Made by a program: the position numbers and the translations under genes
The notes under the pieces: model-generated
The model's input: the letters and a program-made list of their open reading frames with translations, nothing else
Told to the model about the DNA's origin: nothing
The model's database searches: none
Assembly (NCBI GenBank): GCA_002729235.1
Contig: PBTY01000016.1
Location: 62,001 to 126,000, forward strand
Direction: 5' to 3'
DNA length: 64,000 bases
Source: Rickettsiales bacterium
Lineage (GTDB): Bacteria; Bacteroidota; Bacteroidia; Cytophagales; Cyclobacteriaceae
Shown here: positions 19,645-28,239 of the stretch, piece after piece
Position numbering within the stretch: position 1 is the first letter of the stretch
How the letters are laid out: each line of letters opens with the position of its first letter

Positions 19645-20380
19645 ATCTCTGACGATTCACTTCGTAAAGAGCCATTGCCGTGGCTGCTGCCACATTAAGT
19701 GATTCTATTTCTCCAGTGATTGGGATTTTCACTTGTTTATTGGCCATATCCAAAAATACTGGTGAAATTCCCTCATCTTCAGATCCCATTAATATTGCAG
19801 TTGGTCCCATCAAGTCAATATCCTGGAAAAATGATTCTGCTTTTTCAGTACTAGCCACTAATTGCAATCCAGAATCCTTCAGAAATTGTAGCGCTTCTTT
19901 GAAATTAGACTCGCGGCACACAGGAATAAAATTCAATGCGCCTGCTGATGTCTTGATCGCATCTGCATTGATTTGAGCACTATTTTTTGTTGGAATGAGT
20001 ATGGCATCTACGCCCATACATTCTGCAGTCCTGGCAATCCCTCCAAAATTCCTCACATCAGTAACACGATCCAAAACCAAAATCAATGGAACTCTGCGAT
20101 TCTCAAAAATCTCTGGAAGTACATGTTCGATTTTGTGGTACTGAACAGGAGAAACAAAAGCAACCACACCTTGATGGTTCTTTCTCGTGAAACGATTGAT
20201 CTTCTCCACCGGGACTGTAGAGAGAGGAATCTTATTTTGATGGAGCAATAAAAGCAATTCCTTCACAAGATCCCCTTTAAGGCCTTTTTGTACAAAAACC
20301 TTCTCCAGATCTTTCCCAGAGTGAATTGTCTCTATAACTGCTCTTATTCCATAAATTAGATTCTCAAACTTCTTCTCCAT
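19637..20380 (-). CDS. rlmB: 23S rRNA (guanosine-2'-O) methyltransferase RlmB (TrmH family)
   Basis: 247 residues. An N-terminal substrate-binding domain begins FENLIYGIRAVIETI. The SPOUT knot domain contains LDRVTDVRNFGGIARTAE, MGSEDEGIS and IPITGEIESLNVAAATAM, the three TrmH motifs. RlmB methylates G2251 of 23S rRNA in E. coli; the exact target here is inferred. The ATG at 20380 shares its A with the stop codon of the upstream GWxTD gene (TAATG), so translation is probably coupled. An upstream in-frame start (20419) would lie inside that gene and is rejected. Confidence 0.9.
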   Translation of the reverse strand: MEKKFENLIYGIRAVIETIHSGKDLEKVFVQKGLKGDLVKELLLLLHQNKIPLSTVPVEKINRFTRKNHQGVVAFVSPVQYHKIEHVLPEIFENRRVPLILVLDRVTDVRNFGGIARTAECMGVDAILIPTKNSAQINADAIKTSAGALNFIPVCRESNFKEALQFLKDSGLQLVASTEKAESFFQDIDLMGPTAILMGSEDEGISPVFLDMANKQVKIPITGEIESLNVAAATAMALYEVNRQRFI

Positions 20381-21528
20381 TACATTCCCTTTCTTAATTC
20401 TCCAACTTGATCGTACCATACTTGCTCATAAGAACGATCTCTCTTGAGCGTATACATTGAAGGTGTAAAGAGAGTGGAAATCCGAATGAATTCAAATTCT
20501 TCACCACTGATATATTGCCAAACTTCAGATCTCTCTGAACGATAAACTTTGTCTGGCCTACCAAAAATTAGGTAAATAACTCCTCGATCCGTTTTCCAAC
20601 CTTGTTTGTAATCGGTGAATAGCTTATTTACTGTTTCAACACGCTGATAAAAGTTTCGGATGGCTGATTTGGCTCTAAACCTGGAGCCATAGGTATTCAC
20701 CCAGAAATTTTCAAAAGCACCCTTTGACATTCTACCAGCAAGGGTCTTGAGTTCCGTTTCTGTAGTGATATAGGTCAATGGAGGCACTAGTTCCTCAATT
20801 CTTCTTTGAGCAGGGAAATAAGAGGGGCAACTTAATAGCGTAATGGCATTTTGATCCAGTGTATCTTTCTGAACCAGATAAAAATGATACGGATCTAGTT
20901 CATTAATTGCCTCTTCAAAAAAGAATGAGCTATCAATAGCAAGACTTGGAGCAATTACATTCATCCTCCCCATAGCAGGATCAGCCGGCCCAAAATCATC
21001 GCGATACTTATAGGAATGGAATTGATCTCCTCCCTGAAATTGGATACTTTCTGTGGTCACATAATTGGTCAGTATTGGACAACCAGCTTCATCTGTTGGG
21101 TAGAAGTTCGGAAACCCTACTGGTGATTTGATGCGTACGTCCGAAACCCGAAAAACACCTCTATTCTGATCATACCAAACGATCAACAAAAGTGATTTTT
21201 CTTGCTTGGCAAGTGTAAGATTAAAGTATCTAATATCGGCATCAAGGATTAGAGTATCCAAAACAAAGCTTCTTAAGGTATCGTGGGCTACAGAGTTGTA
21301 TTGGTCCTGAATTAGAAAAGCCTGGTTCCAGTTATTTATTGTGTCAGTAGCCACACTGTAGATTATTTGGACAGAATCCTCCTTATCCACAACCCGATAA
21401 GAAAACTCAATACCCGCATCTTGATCGTATTGAAAGGCTAAATTCACCTTCGAAAGGTCAATCGAATAGCCATATGCGAAGTAAAATACTTGTAGTAAAA
21501 AAAAGGTAAATAGCCTGGTTCTAATCAT
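20380..21528 (-). CDS. GWxTD domain-containing protein
   Basis: 382 residues with a Sec signal peptide (MIRTRLFTFFLLQVFYFAYG). The C-terminal third has the hallmark GWKTDRGVIYLIFGRPDKVY, defining the GWxTD domain, then EVWQYISGEEFEFI. The domain is largely confined to Bacteroidota and Acidobacteriota-like groups and has no proven function. The protein should be periplasmic or at the outer membrane. It is translationally coupled to rlmB. Confidence 0.85.
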   Translation of the reverse strand: MIRTRLFTFFLLQVFYFAYGYSIDLSKVNLAFQYDQDAGIEFSYRVVDKEDSVQIIYSVATDTINNWNQAFLIQDQYNSVAHDTLRSFVLDTLILDADIRYFNLTLAKQEKSLLLIVWYDQNRGVFRVSDVRIKSPVGFPNFYPTDEAGCPILTNYVTTESIQFQGGDQFHSYKYRDDFGPADPAMGRMNVIAPSLAIDSSFFFEEAINELDPYHFYLVQKDTLDQNAITLLSCPSYFPAQRRIEELVPPLTYITTETELKTLAGRMSKGAFENFWVNTYGSRFRAKSAIRNFYQRVETVNKLFTDYKQGWKTDRGVIYLIFGRPDKVYRSERSEVWQYISGEEFEFIRISTLFTPSMYTLKRDRSYEQVWYDQVGELRKGM

Positions 21529-21579
21529 TGGTGGAAAAAGTTAACTAATAATTTGGTTTCTTTGCCAAAAAAAGAAGGA

Positions 21580-22350
21580 ATGAGTGTTTACACTACTGAA
21601 ATAGCATCTGATCAGATTCCATCTGACAACCCTATACATCAGCGTTTACTACAAGCTTATTACGAAGCTGCTCCATTTATTGAAGGAGACCTTTTGGAGC
21701 TTGGGTGTGGCGAAGGTAGAGGGGTAGAAATCCTTACGGAGAAAGCAAATAGCTATTTGGGTCTAGACAAGATCGAAGAAGTAATTACCAACTTAAAAGC
21801 CAAATTCCCCGCTTATCAATTCGAATCGAGTGTATTTCCACCTTTCAAAATACCGGATAATTCCTTTGATACTGTTGTGAGCTTTCAGGTGATAGAGCAT
21901 ATCCGAAAAGATGAGTTATTCCTTTCTGAAATTCAGCGAATATTGAAACCTGGAGGAAAAGCCATTCTCTCAACACCAAATATCAAAATGACCCTGAGTA
22001 GAAACCCCTGGCATGAACGAGAATATACGGCCGACGAGCTTGCTTCTTTAGCTGGAAAATATTTCAGTAAAGTGGACATGAGAGGAATTGCTGGCAACGA
22101 AAAAGTGCTTGAATACCACGAAAGAAACAGGAAATCTGTTCAAAAAATAATGAAGTACGATTTCCTTGATTTACAATATAAACTACCGGCTTCTTTGCTC
22201 AGATTGCCATATGATTTGCTAAATAGAAGGAACCGCAATAAGCTTCAAAACGAGGCAGATGACTTGGTACTTTCAATCAGCCGAGAAGACTACTTTTTGA
22301 ACGAAAAATCCGAAACAAATCTGGATCTATTTTGTATACTATATAAGTAA
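21580..22350 (+). CDS. Class I SAM-dependent methyltransferase
   Basis: 256 residues from ATG 21580 (MSVYTTEIASDQ); a TTG at 21553 could extend it by nine residues but is unlikely. SAM-binding motif I is LLELGCGEGRGVEIL; FDTVVSFQVIEHI and LKPGGKAILSTPN are motifs II and III of the UbiE/Methyltransf_11 type. The substrate is unknown. The C-terminal 90 residues are variable. dps starts 15 bp downstream. Confidence 0.8.
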   Translation: MSVYTTEIASDQIPSDNPIHQRLLQAYYEAAPFIEGDLLELGCGEGRGVEILTEKANSYLGLDKIEEVITNLKAKFPAYQFESSVFPPFKIPDNSFDTVVSFQVIEHIRKDELFLSEIQRILKPGGKAILSTPNIKMTLSRNPWHEREYTADELASLAGKYFSKVDMRGIAGNEKVLEYHERNRKSVQKIMKYDFLDLQYKLPASLLRLPYDLLNRRNRNKLQNEADDLVLSISREDYFLNEKSETNLDLFCILYK

Positions 22351-22365
22351 CAAAACATAGATAAA

Positions 22366-22806
22366 ATGGCTTCAGATAAACTAAATACAGAATTAAATCA
22401 GCTTTTAAGCGACTTACATATTTACTATCAAAACACTCGTGGATTTCACTGGAATATCAAAGGAAAAAGATTCTTTGAGTTGCATGTAAAGTTTGAGGAA
22501 CTATATACAGAAGCGCTGGAAAATATCGACGAGATCGCTGAGCGAATCTTAACGATCAAAGGTCAACCTCTTCATTCTTTTGAGGCTTACTTATCGACGA
22601 GTAACATCAAGCCAGTAACCAACATGTCAAAAGATGAAGACATTGTTGCTTCTTTACTTGATCAACTTGGCCTCTTAGTAAAACAAGAGAATGTTGTCAA
22701 AGAACTGGCTGCATCTGAAGATGATTCAGAAACAGAGGATATGATGATCGCATTGACTAATTCGCATGAGAAGACCATGTGGATGTTTAGATCATGGTTA
22801 GGCTAA
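22366..22806 (+). CDS. dps: Dps-family ferritin-like DNA-protection protein
   Basis: 146 residues, typical of Dps. The ferroxidase region is DLHIYYQNTRGFHWNIKG with the conserved His and Trp, followed by FEELYTEALENIDEIAERI with the acidic ligands. The C-terminus MWMFRSWLG is the usual end of the last helix. Dps dodecamers oxidise and store iron using peroxide and protect DNA in stress. The 3' end overlaps the convergent asnB by 9 bp. Confidence 0.92.
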   Translation: MASDKLNTELNQLLSDLHIYYQNTRGFHWNIKGKRFFELHVKFEELYTEALENIDEIAERILTIKGQPLHSFEAYLSTSNIKPVTNMSKDEDIVASLLDQLGLLVKQENVVKELAASEDDSETEDMMIALTNSHEKTMWMFRSWLG

Positions 22807-24675
22807 ATATTGCTGATACCACTTATTAAAAACAAATAAAGACCATACGAGTATGGCCGAATCGCCCGGATCAATGGAGTGCAACTTCTTCTTGATGCGG
22901 GCGATTTGTTTCCACTCAAATATTCCTTGTGAATCAATCAATTGTTGATTGAAAACAAATTGATCAAGCTCACTACTTAGCTCATTTCTAAACCAATCCA
23001 ATAGTGGAACTTCAAATCCGTGCTTTGGCCTTGAATACAACTCCTCTGGCAAGTACTCCCGGAATGCTTCTCGCAACACAATCTTCCTTTGATTTCCCCT
23101 AATCTTCAAGTCTTGCTCCATTTGGAATGCCAATGACACCACTCGATGATCTAGAAACGGCACCCTTACCTCCAGACCATTAGCCATTGACATCAAATCC
23201 ACCTTCTGGAGCATGTCCCCTTGCAAAACCATTTGTACATCTGATGAAAGTACTTCATTGATATGACCTGAGGATATCAAACTGGTGTATTCTTTCTCTA
23301 TACCTGATGTATCGCATTGATAGCCTGACTTCAGCAAAGGATTGATACTCGTCTTTTGAATGAAACTTGCTAAAAACCAATATCTCTCAGGCAATGACAA
23401 CCCTTGCAATTGAGCAAAGCGATCGAGCTGTCTGAAAGTGTTTGTTATCTTATTGTTTCTTGAATGAGGCAACATTGACCAGATTGACCCCAATGTCTTG
23501 ATAACACTATTTCGGCCTGACTGCTGTTGACTCATCAACCAGGCGCTATGCTTGTTATAACCAGAAAATATCTCATCTGCTCCATCACCAGATAATGCTA
23601 CCGTGACATGTTTGCGAGTTTGCTGACTTAGAATAAAAACAGGCAAAGCGGATGAATCCGCAAATGGCTCATCGATATAGTCAACCACATCACTGACATG
23701 AGAAAGGAGGTCATCGTTGGTCAGGGAAAAAACCTGGTGATCTGTTTGATACTTCTCTGCCACCAGATTAGCATAATGGGTTTCATCAAAGAACTTATTG
23801 TCCTTGAAACCAATACTAAATGTTTTTAGTTGATCGACCTTTTCGCTGGCGAGAGCAGTAATAATCGATGAATCAATACCTCCACTCAAAAAGGCTCCCA
23901 AAGGCACATCAGACACTAACCGATCCTGAACGGAAGCTCTCAATGTATCTATTATAGACTCCTTAGCACTGGAAAGATCCGAAATAGTCGGAGAAGTATG
24001 ATCTGGGAAATCGTAATATCTATGTTTTGAAACCTCCCGATTTTTGATCTCCAAATAATGGCCTGGCTCTAACTTATGTACTCCTTCAAAAATGGTATGT
24101 GGAGCTGGAATATAGGTTAGCTGAAAATAGAGATTCAGTGCAGCTTTATTGATTGACCTGTCCATCCCATAAGTCATCAAAGACTTCATTTCTGATGCGA
24201 ACAGAAGCCTATCTTCATCAAAGGCATAGAGGAGCGGCTTAATCCCAAATCGATCGCGAGCAATAAGCATCGATCCTTCTTGTTTGTCATAAATAGCAAA
24301 AGCAAAGAACCCATTGAGTTTATTGAGCATATTAGCACCCCAGTGGATGTAAGCTTTCAATAGCACTTCGGTATCACTTTCAGTCTGGAAAGAAAATCCC
24401 TTATCCAGCAGCTCCTGACGAATTGAAAGGTAATTATATATTTCACCATTGAAAACTATCCCGTATCGAGCAGTCTCATCAAACATGGGCTGATTAGCCG
24501 CAGTAGAAGTATCGATAATTGATAACCTACGATGACCGATTCCAACAATCTCATCAAACCAGGAATTATGTGCATCAGGTCCACGTTTAGAAAGGCAACG
24601 TGTAGCAGCTTCTAAATGAACCAAATTGATCCTCCCAATGGAGTTAAATGCAAAAATTCCTGTAATCCCGCACAT
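22798..24675 (-). CDS. asnB: Asparagine synthase (glutamine-hydrolysing)
   Basis: 625 residues. The N-terminus MCGITGIFAF exposes the Cys2 nucleophile of class II glutamine amidotransferases, and GIVFNGEIYNY is the glutamine-binding part. The synthetase domain has the PP-loop SGGIDSS (about residue 265) and ALSGDGADEIFSGY. It converts aspartate to asparagine with glutamine and ATP. Longer asnB-type proteins can also act in polysaccharide modification, but no glycan cluster is adjacent. Confidence 0.9.
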   Translation of the reverse strand: MCGITGIFAFNSIGRINLVHLEAATRCLSKRGPDAHNSWFDEIVGIGHRRLSIIDTSTAANQPMFDETARYGIVFNGEIYNYLSIRQELLDKGFSFQTESDTEVLLKAYIHWGANMLNKLNGFFAFAIYDKQEGSMLIARDRFGIKPLLYAFDEDRLLFASEMKSLMTYGMDRSINKAALNLYFQLTYIPAPHTIFEGVHKLEPGHYLEIKNREVSKHRYYDFPDHTSPTISDLSSAKESIIDTLRASVQDRLVSDVPLGAFLSGGIDSSIITALASEKVDQLKTFSIGFKDNKFFDETHYANLVAEKYQTDHQVFSLTNDDLLSHVSDVVDYIDEPFADSSALPVFILSQQTRKHVTVALSGDGADEIFSGYNKHSAWLMSQQQSGRNSVIKTLGSIWSMLPHSRNNKITNTFRQLDRFAQLQGLSLPERYWFLASFIQKTSINPLLKSGYQCDTSGIEKEYTSLISSGHINEVLSSDVQMVLQGDMLQKVDLMSMANGLEVRVPFLDHRVVSLAFQMEQDLKIRGNQRKIVLREAFREYLPEELYSRPKHGFEVPLLDWFRNELSSELDQFVFNQQLIDSQGIFEWKQIARIKKKLHSIDPGDSAILVWSLFVFNKWYQQYLA

Positions 24676-24750
24676 ATGGCATTAAATTTATGGACTTACA
24701 AGGAATAGGATAGTCAATTGCCAAAAAAGATCGAAAATCATCAGTGAGTT

Positions 24751-25224
24751 ATGAATAGTGTTTATGTGAGAGCAATCGTATTTATTTTTTTTGCAACATT
24801 CTTAGCGGCGCCATCTTTTGCCCAAAGTAAGAAGAAACAGAAGAAAATAGAGAAGGTCATTTCCATGGCTCACACCTACCTTGGAGTACCATATAGATAT
24901 GGAGGCATGGGAAAGGATGGTATAGACTGCTCTGCCCTTATATACAACTGCTATCGAGTCATAGATGTGGACCTGCCTAGAACAGCAAAAGACCAATCAA
25001 AAATCGGCAGCAGCAAGAGTTGGGGGAATTTGCGCCCAGGGGATATTGTCTATTTCAAATTCAAAAACAAAGGTGAAAAGTGGTATCACAGTGGCATGAT
25101 CACCTATGTAGGTGATGATGACGTCAAATTTATCCATGCATCTTCCAGTCGAGGAGTGGTGATGTCAAGCCTGATGTCCGACTACTATAAGAAAAATGTC
25201 AAAAAATTTCGTCGCGTGATCTAA
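24751..25224 (+). CDS. NlpC/P60 cell-wall hydrolase
   Basis: 157 residues with a Sec signal peptide (about residues 1-24, ending APSFAQS). The NlpC/P60 domain holds the catalytic Cys in GMGKDGIDCSALIY and the catalytic His in KWYHSGMITYVG, with a third polar residue at FIHASSSRGV. Members cut the D-Glu-meso-DAP link in peptidoglycan peptides. It is exported and stands alone. Its stop overlaps the end of the convergent RCK gene. Confidence 0.92.
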   Translation: MNSVYVRAIVFIFFATFLAAPSFAQSKKKQKKIEKVISMAHTYLGVPYRYGGMGKDGIDCSALIYNCYRVIDVDLPRTAKDQSKIGSSKSWGNLRPGDIVYFKFKNKGEKWYHSGMITYVGDDDVKFIHASSSRGVVMSSLMSDYYKKNVKKFRRVI

Positions 25225-25922
25225 TCATCAAGATTCAGATCGTTCATCATTTTCTTAATGGCTTTCAAAGAGCCAAACAATACCATCCGATCATTCTCTT
25301 TGAAAACCGTTCCTCCATGTACCACACCTGTCACTTGATAATTTTCCACTTCTTTTCCGAGAATATTCTTAGAAATGCTTTGTCCTAAAACAGTCACCAG
25401 GGATACTTTATAGGTATTGATGATGTTCAACTCATTGATACTTTTACCGACAAAAGCCTCTGGAACTCGCACTTCTGATATTTCATAGGTATCATCCAAT
25501 ACAAAAGATTTTATTGATCCGGATACCATCAACCGATTGGCAAACTGGTGAGCAAAATCTGCTTCCGGGTTGATCACTTCTGTCACACCCATTGCTTCCA
25601 GTATGGTCTGATGTACATGAGAAATAGCTCTACCGATAATCCTTGTTTTTACACAATGCTTTTTCAGCAATGCCGTAGTAGTAATTGAAGCACCTACATC
25701 CTCACCTATCCCAACAACAATCACATCCGAATCAGACAAAGGCAATTCAGTTAATGCAAGTTCATTCGTAGAGTCCATCACCAATGTATGTGTCAGCTTT
25801 TCCTGCAGTTGATTGACATAAGTCTGATTGGTGTCAATACCAATTACTTCATGACCTTCCTCCATCAGGCGCAAAGACAAAGCAGCACCAAAATTTCCCA
25901 GACCTATTACAATGCATTTCAT
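25221..25922 (-). CDS. RCK subunit of Trk/Ktr potassium uptake (TrkA family)
   Basis: 233 residues. An RCK-N Rossmann domain starts MKCIVIGLGNFGAALS with GIDTN as the ribose-binding acid region, and an RCK-C (TrkA_C) domain occupies about residues 135-230. These cytosolic subunits bind nucleotides and gate the partner potassium channel, encoded 11 bp upstream on the same strand. The single-RCK size resembles KtrA more than the duplicated E. coli TrkA. Confidence 0.93.
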   Translation of the reverse strand: MKCIVIGLGNFGAALSLRLMEEGHEVIGIDTNQTYVNQLQEKLTHTLVMDSTNELALTELPLSDSDVIVVGIGEDVGASITTTALLKKHCVKTRIIGRAISHVHQTILEAMGVTEVINPEADFAHQFANRLMVSGSIKSFVLDDTYEISEVRVPEAFVGKSINELNIINTYKVSLVTVLGQSISKNILGKEVENYQVTGVVHGGTVFKENDRMVLFGSLKAIKKMMNDLNLDD

Positions 25923-25933
25923 ATCAATTCAAA

Positions 25934-27697
25934 TTAGTTGATAAATATCTTTTCTTCAGGGTATTGGATCGGCTTATACCGGTATTTATAGAATTGTCGG
26001 GCAATTCCAGTAAGCAAGGTCAGTAACCCAACTCTTCCGATAAACATCGTTATTATGATTACAACTTTACTTGCCACACTTAGGTCAGCGGTAATCCCCA
26101 TACTTAAGCCTACCGTACTGAAGGCTGAAAAACACTCAAATGCTATGGCTAATATCCCTAAATGCTCATCAAAGGTCACCAACAAAAAGGTGGAGATTCC
26201 TATAACAATTAGTGAAAGTGAGATAATGGATGTTGATCGTTGCAAAGCAGCTGGATCAATGCGCTTCCACCCTACTCGGATACTTTTAAAACCGAGAGCT
26301 TGCTGATAAATATTCAATGTAGCCACAGCAAAGGTTGTTGTCTTAATACCTCCTCCTGTGGAACCCGGAGATGCTCCAATCCACATTAGTAACAAAACAA
26401 TCATGATACATGAATGCGTGAGAGCCCCAGTATCCACCGTATTGAAACCAGCTGTCCGTGTGGTTACAGAACCGAATATGGACTCTACAATCTTTCCATA
26501 AGCACTATGTTCTTTTAGAGTGTTGTCATATTCAAGTAAATAGAAAAGGCCAGCCCCAACAACTATTAAGATCAAGGTGGTCACCAACACAATTTTCGTA
26601 TTTAGACTAAGGAATGGCTTGATCTTCTCATTTGACCCAATGACTACATCAAACCATCTAAACGCCCGATACTGTAAACTTTTTTTACTGAATCGATAGA
26701 GGTTAATAATTACTCCATAACCGATACCTCCTAGAATAATAAGTACAGCAATTACAAGATGTAAAGAGTAATTAAATCTAAAATCAGATTCATACAATGA
26801 GTTGCTCAAAGTCGAAAAACCTGCATTACAAAAAGCTGAGATTGAATGAAAGAAAGAGAAAAACCACCGGTTATCACCAAACCTGAAGTTATCGCCAACT
26901 GTATAGTATATTAGAATGGCTCCAACTATTTCAACGGCAATAACGAATACTAGTATTTGAATAAGTGTTTTGAAGGTATTCCCCAAGGTATCTGCATTGA
27001 TCAAATTTTTCAGGTTCAGCCTATTCTCATACGAACCAAACCCTTTAAATAGTAAACCAAAGAGTGATGTAAAGCTTAGCATACCCAAGGCTCCAAATTG
27101 AATGAGAAATAGAATAGCGAATTGACCAAGGTGCGTAAAATCCTTTCCCGTATCCAACACAGCCAAACCAGTAACACAAACGGCACTAGTTGAGGTGAAT
27201 AGAGCATCCACAAATGAGATACCATTGTTGGTAGAATTGGGTAGCATCAATAGTAAAGTGCCGATGAAAATCAGAATCAGGAAGCTGATTACAAAGACCA
27301 ATGCCGGATGTAAAGACTGACGATCCAACGTAGCCAATCGACCCGAGAGGTCAAACATGGCTACCAGGAACACTAGAAGTGCCGTAGCAAAATTGAGGTC
27401 CTTATTTTCAAAGAAAACAAACACGATGGTATTCACTACGGAGATCATGGCCAGGATAATCACAATTCCAAACACCACATAAGTACCTTTCAAATTAACT
27501 TTTCTATGATATCCCGGTGGACGCAATGTGCTTTTCATAAATGACAACACCATCCAGGCGTGCAGCATGTAGTAGATATCAGTAATCAAATGATGCCAAT
27601 AGTTCTCAGGGTAGCCATAATCGAGAATTAAGGCAACCAGTGCAAGAACACTGAGAACAAAAATGTGCCAGTCTGGCTTTTTGATTGATTGGTTCAT
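25934..27697 (-). CDS. TrkH/KtrB-family potassium transporter
   Basis: 587 residues with many membrane helices. The four selectivity-filter loops are visible: SAVCVTGLAVLDTG, ISAFCNAGFSTLSN, TTRTAGFNTVDTG and AFSTVGLSMGITADLS. The N-terminal 120 residues add three or four extra helices not in the KtrB core. It moves potassium across the inner membrane under control of the adjacent RCK protein. Confidence 0.93.
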   Translation of the reverse strand: MNQSIKKPDWHIFVLSVLALVALILDYGYPENYWHHLITDIYYMLHAWMVLSFMKSTLRPPGYHRKVNLKGTYVVFGIVIILAMISVVNTIVFVFFENKDLNFATALLVFLVAMFDLSGRLATLDRQSLHPALVFVISFLILIFIGTLLLMLPNSTNNGISFVDALFTSTSAVCVTGLAVLDTGKDFTHLGQFAILFLIQFGALGMLSFTSLFGLLFKGFGSYENRLNLKNLINADTLGNTFKTLIQILVFVIAVEIVGAILIYYTVGDNFRFGDNRWFFSFFHSISAFCNAGFSTLSNSLYESDFRFNYSLHLVIAVLIILGGIGYGVIINLYRFSKKSLQYRAFRWFDVVIGSNEKIKPFLSLNTKIVLVTTLILIVVGAGLFYLLEYDNTLKEHSAYGKIVESIFGSVTTRTAGFNTVDTGALTHSCIMIVLLLMWIGASPGSTGGGIKTTTFAVATLNIYQQALGFKSIRVGWKRIDPAALQRSTSIISLSLIVIGISTFLLVTFDEHLGILAIAFECFSAFSTVGLSMGITADLSVASKVVIIITMFIGRVGLLTLLTGIARQFYKYRYKPIQYPEEKIFIN

Positions 27698-27761
27698 TGA
27701 TAATTCAATGTATGGCTCTAATTTAACTGATCCGCTCTGGGATAGTTCTAAACGTCAGCAA

Positions 27762-27794
27762 ATAAAAAACCACTCCGATTTCCCGAAGTGGTTT
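27762..27794 (-). terminator. Rho-independent terminator next to the tRNA-Ala relic
   Basis: On the minus strand the stem AAACCACT/AGTGGTTT with inner CG pairs is followed by a T run. It lies just after the 3' relic of tRNA-Ala, as if a second tRNA gene once ended here. Confidence 0.7.
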
Positions 27795-27797
27795 CTG

Positions 27798-27880
27798 TGG
27801 AGCATAACGGATGATGACGAGCCAAAGGCTGTCATCATAGTGACAAGCTTTGCTTCGTCACTTATTCGAACATAGACCCT
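27798..27880 (-). pseudogene. 3' half of a tRNA-Ala, split by a double-hairpin insertion
   Basis: Positions 27798-27812 match the last 15 bases of the intact tRNA-Ala and 27864-27880 match its T-loop region. Between them are 51 bp made of two adjacent 24-bp hairpins (27813-27836 and 27839-27862). The 5' half of the gene is absent, so no functional tRNA can form. Confidence 0.7.
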
Positions 27881-27891
27881 TTGAAATTGAA

Positions 27892-27923
27892 TAAAAAAAG
27901 CCCGACTAATAAGTCAGGCTTTA
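27892..27923 (-). terminator. Terminator of tRNA-Ala
   Basis: Minus-strand stem AAGCC-GACT/AGTC-GGCTT with one mismatch, loop TTAT-like, followed by T7. It begins 6 bp after the tRNA 3' end. Confidence 0.75.
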
Positions 27924-27928
27924 AGATG

Positions 27929-28002
27929 TGGAGCATAACGGATTCGAACCGATGACCCCTACGCTGCCAGCGTAGTGCTCTAGCCAGCTGAGCTAATGCC
28001 CC
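27929..28002 (-). tRNA. tRNA-Ala (anticodon GGC)
   Basis: A 74-nt cloverleaf on the minus strand. The acceptor stem GGGGCAT pairs with ATGCTCC and contains the G3:U70 wobble that identifies alanine tRNAs. The anticodon arm is CTACG-CTGGCAG-CGTAG, giving anticodon GGC. The T-loop is GTTCGAATC. CCA is not encoded beyond the discriminator A. Confidence 0.95.
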
Positions 28003-28021
28003 AAATTGGAAAGCTTAAATA

Positions 28022-28086
28022 TGCCAGCGTATTCTCTAGTCTACGCGACTCAGTCTACGCGACCCGGCACGTCTGAGCTAATGCCC
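28022..28086 (-). pseudogene. 5' half of a tRNA-Ala with an insertion in the D-loop
   Basis: 28073-28086 match the tRNA-Ala 5' end through the D-stem, and 28022-28039 match from CTAGAG to the anticodon loop. About 33 bp of unrelated DNA replaces the D-loop CTGG; it contains a 12-bp direct repeat AGTCTACGCGAC at 28038 and 28052. The 3' half is missing. Confidence 0.65.
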
Positions 28087-28239
28087 TTCAGTTGGTGATA
28101 AGGTTAGCGAATTTAATTCAATTTTCGAATTCACCAAGTTTTGTTACTAAACCATTTGATCAAATGAAATCTTTACAATTCATTTTACGTTTCGGATTGA
28201 TGTAACTTCGAAATCACCTCGCTTTTACCAACAATCCTA

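Noticed and set aside
27798-28086. A cluster of three tRNA-Ala genes
   Set aside because: Only the middle copy folds completely; the outer ones lack one half and carry insertions.
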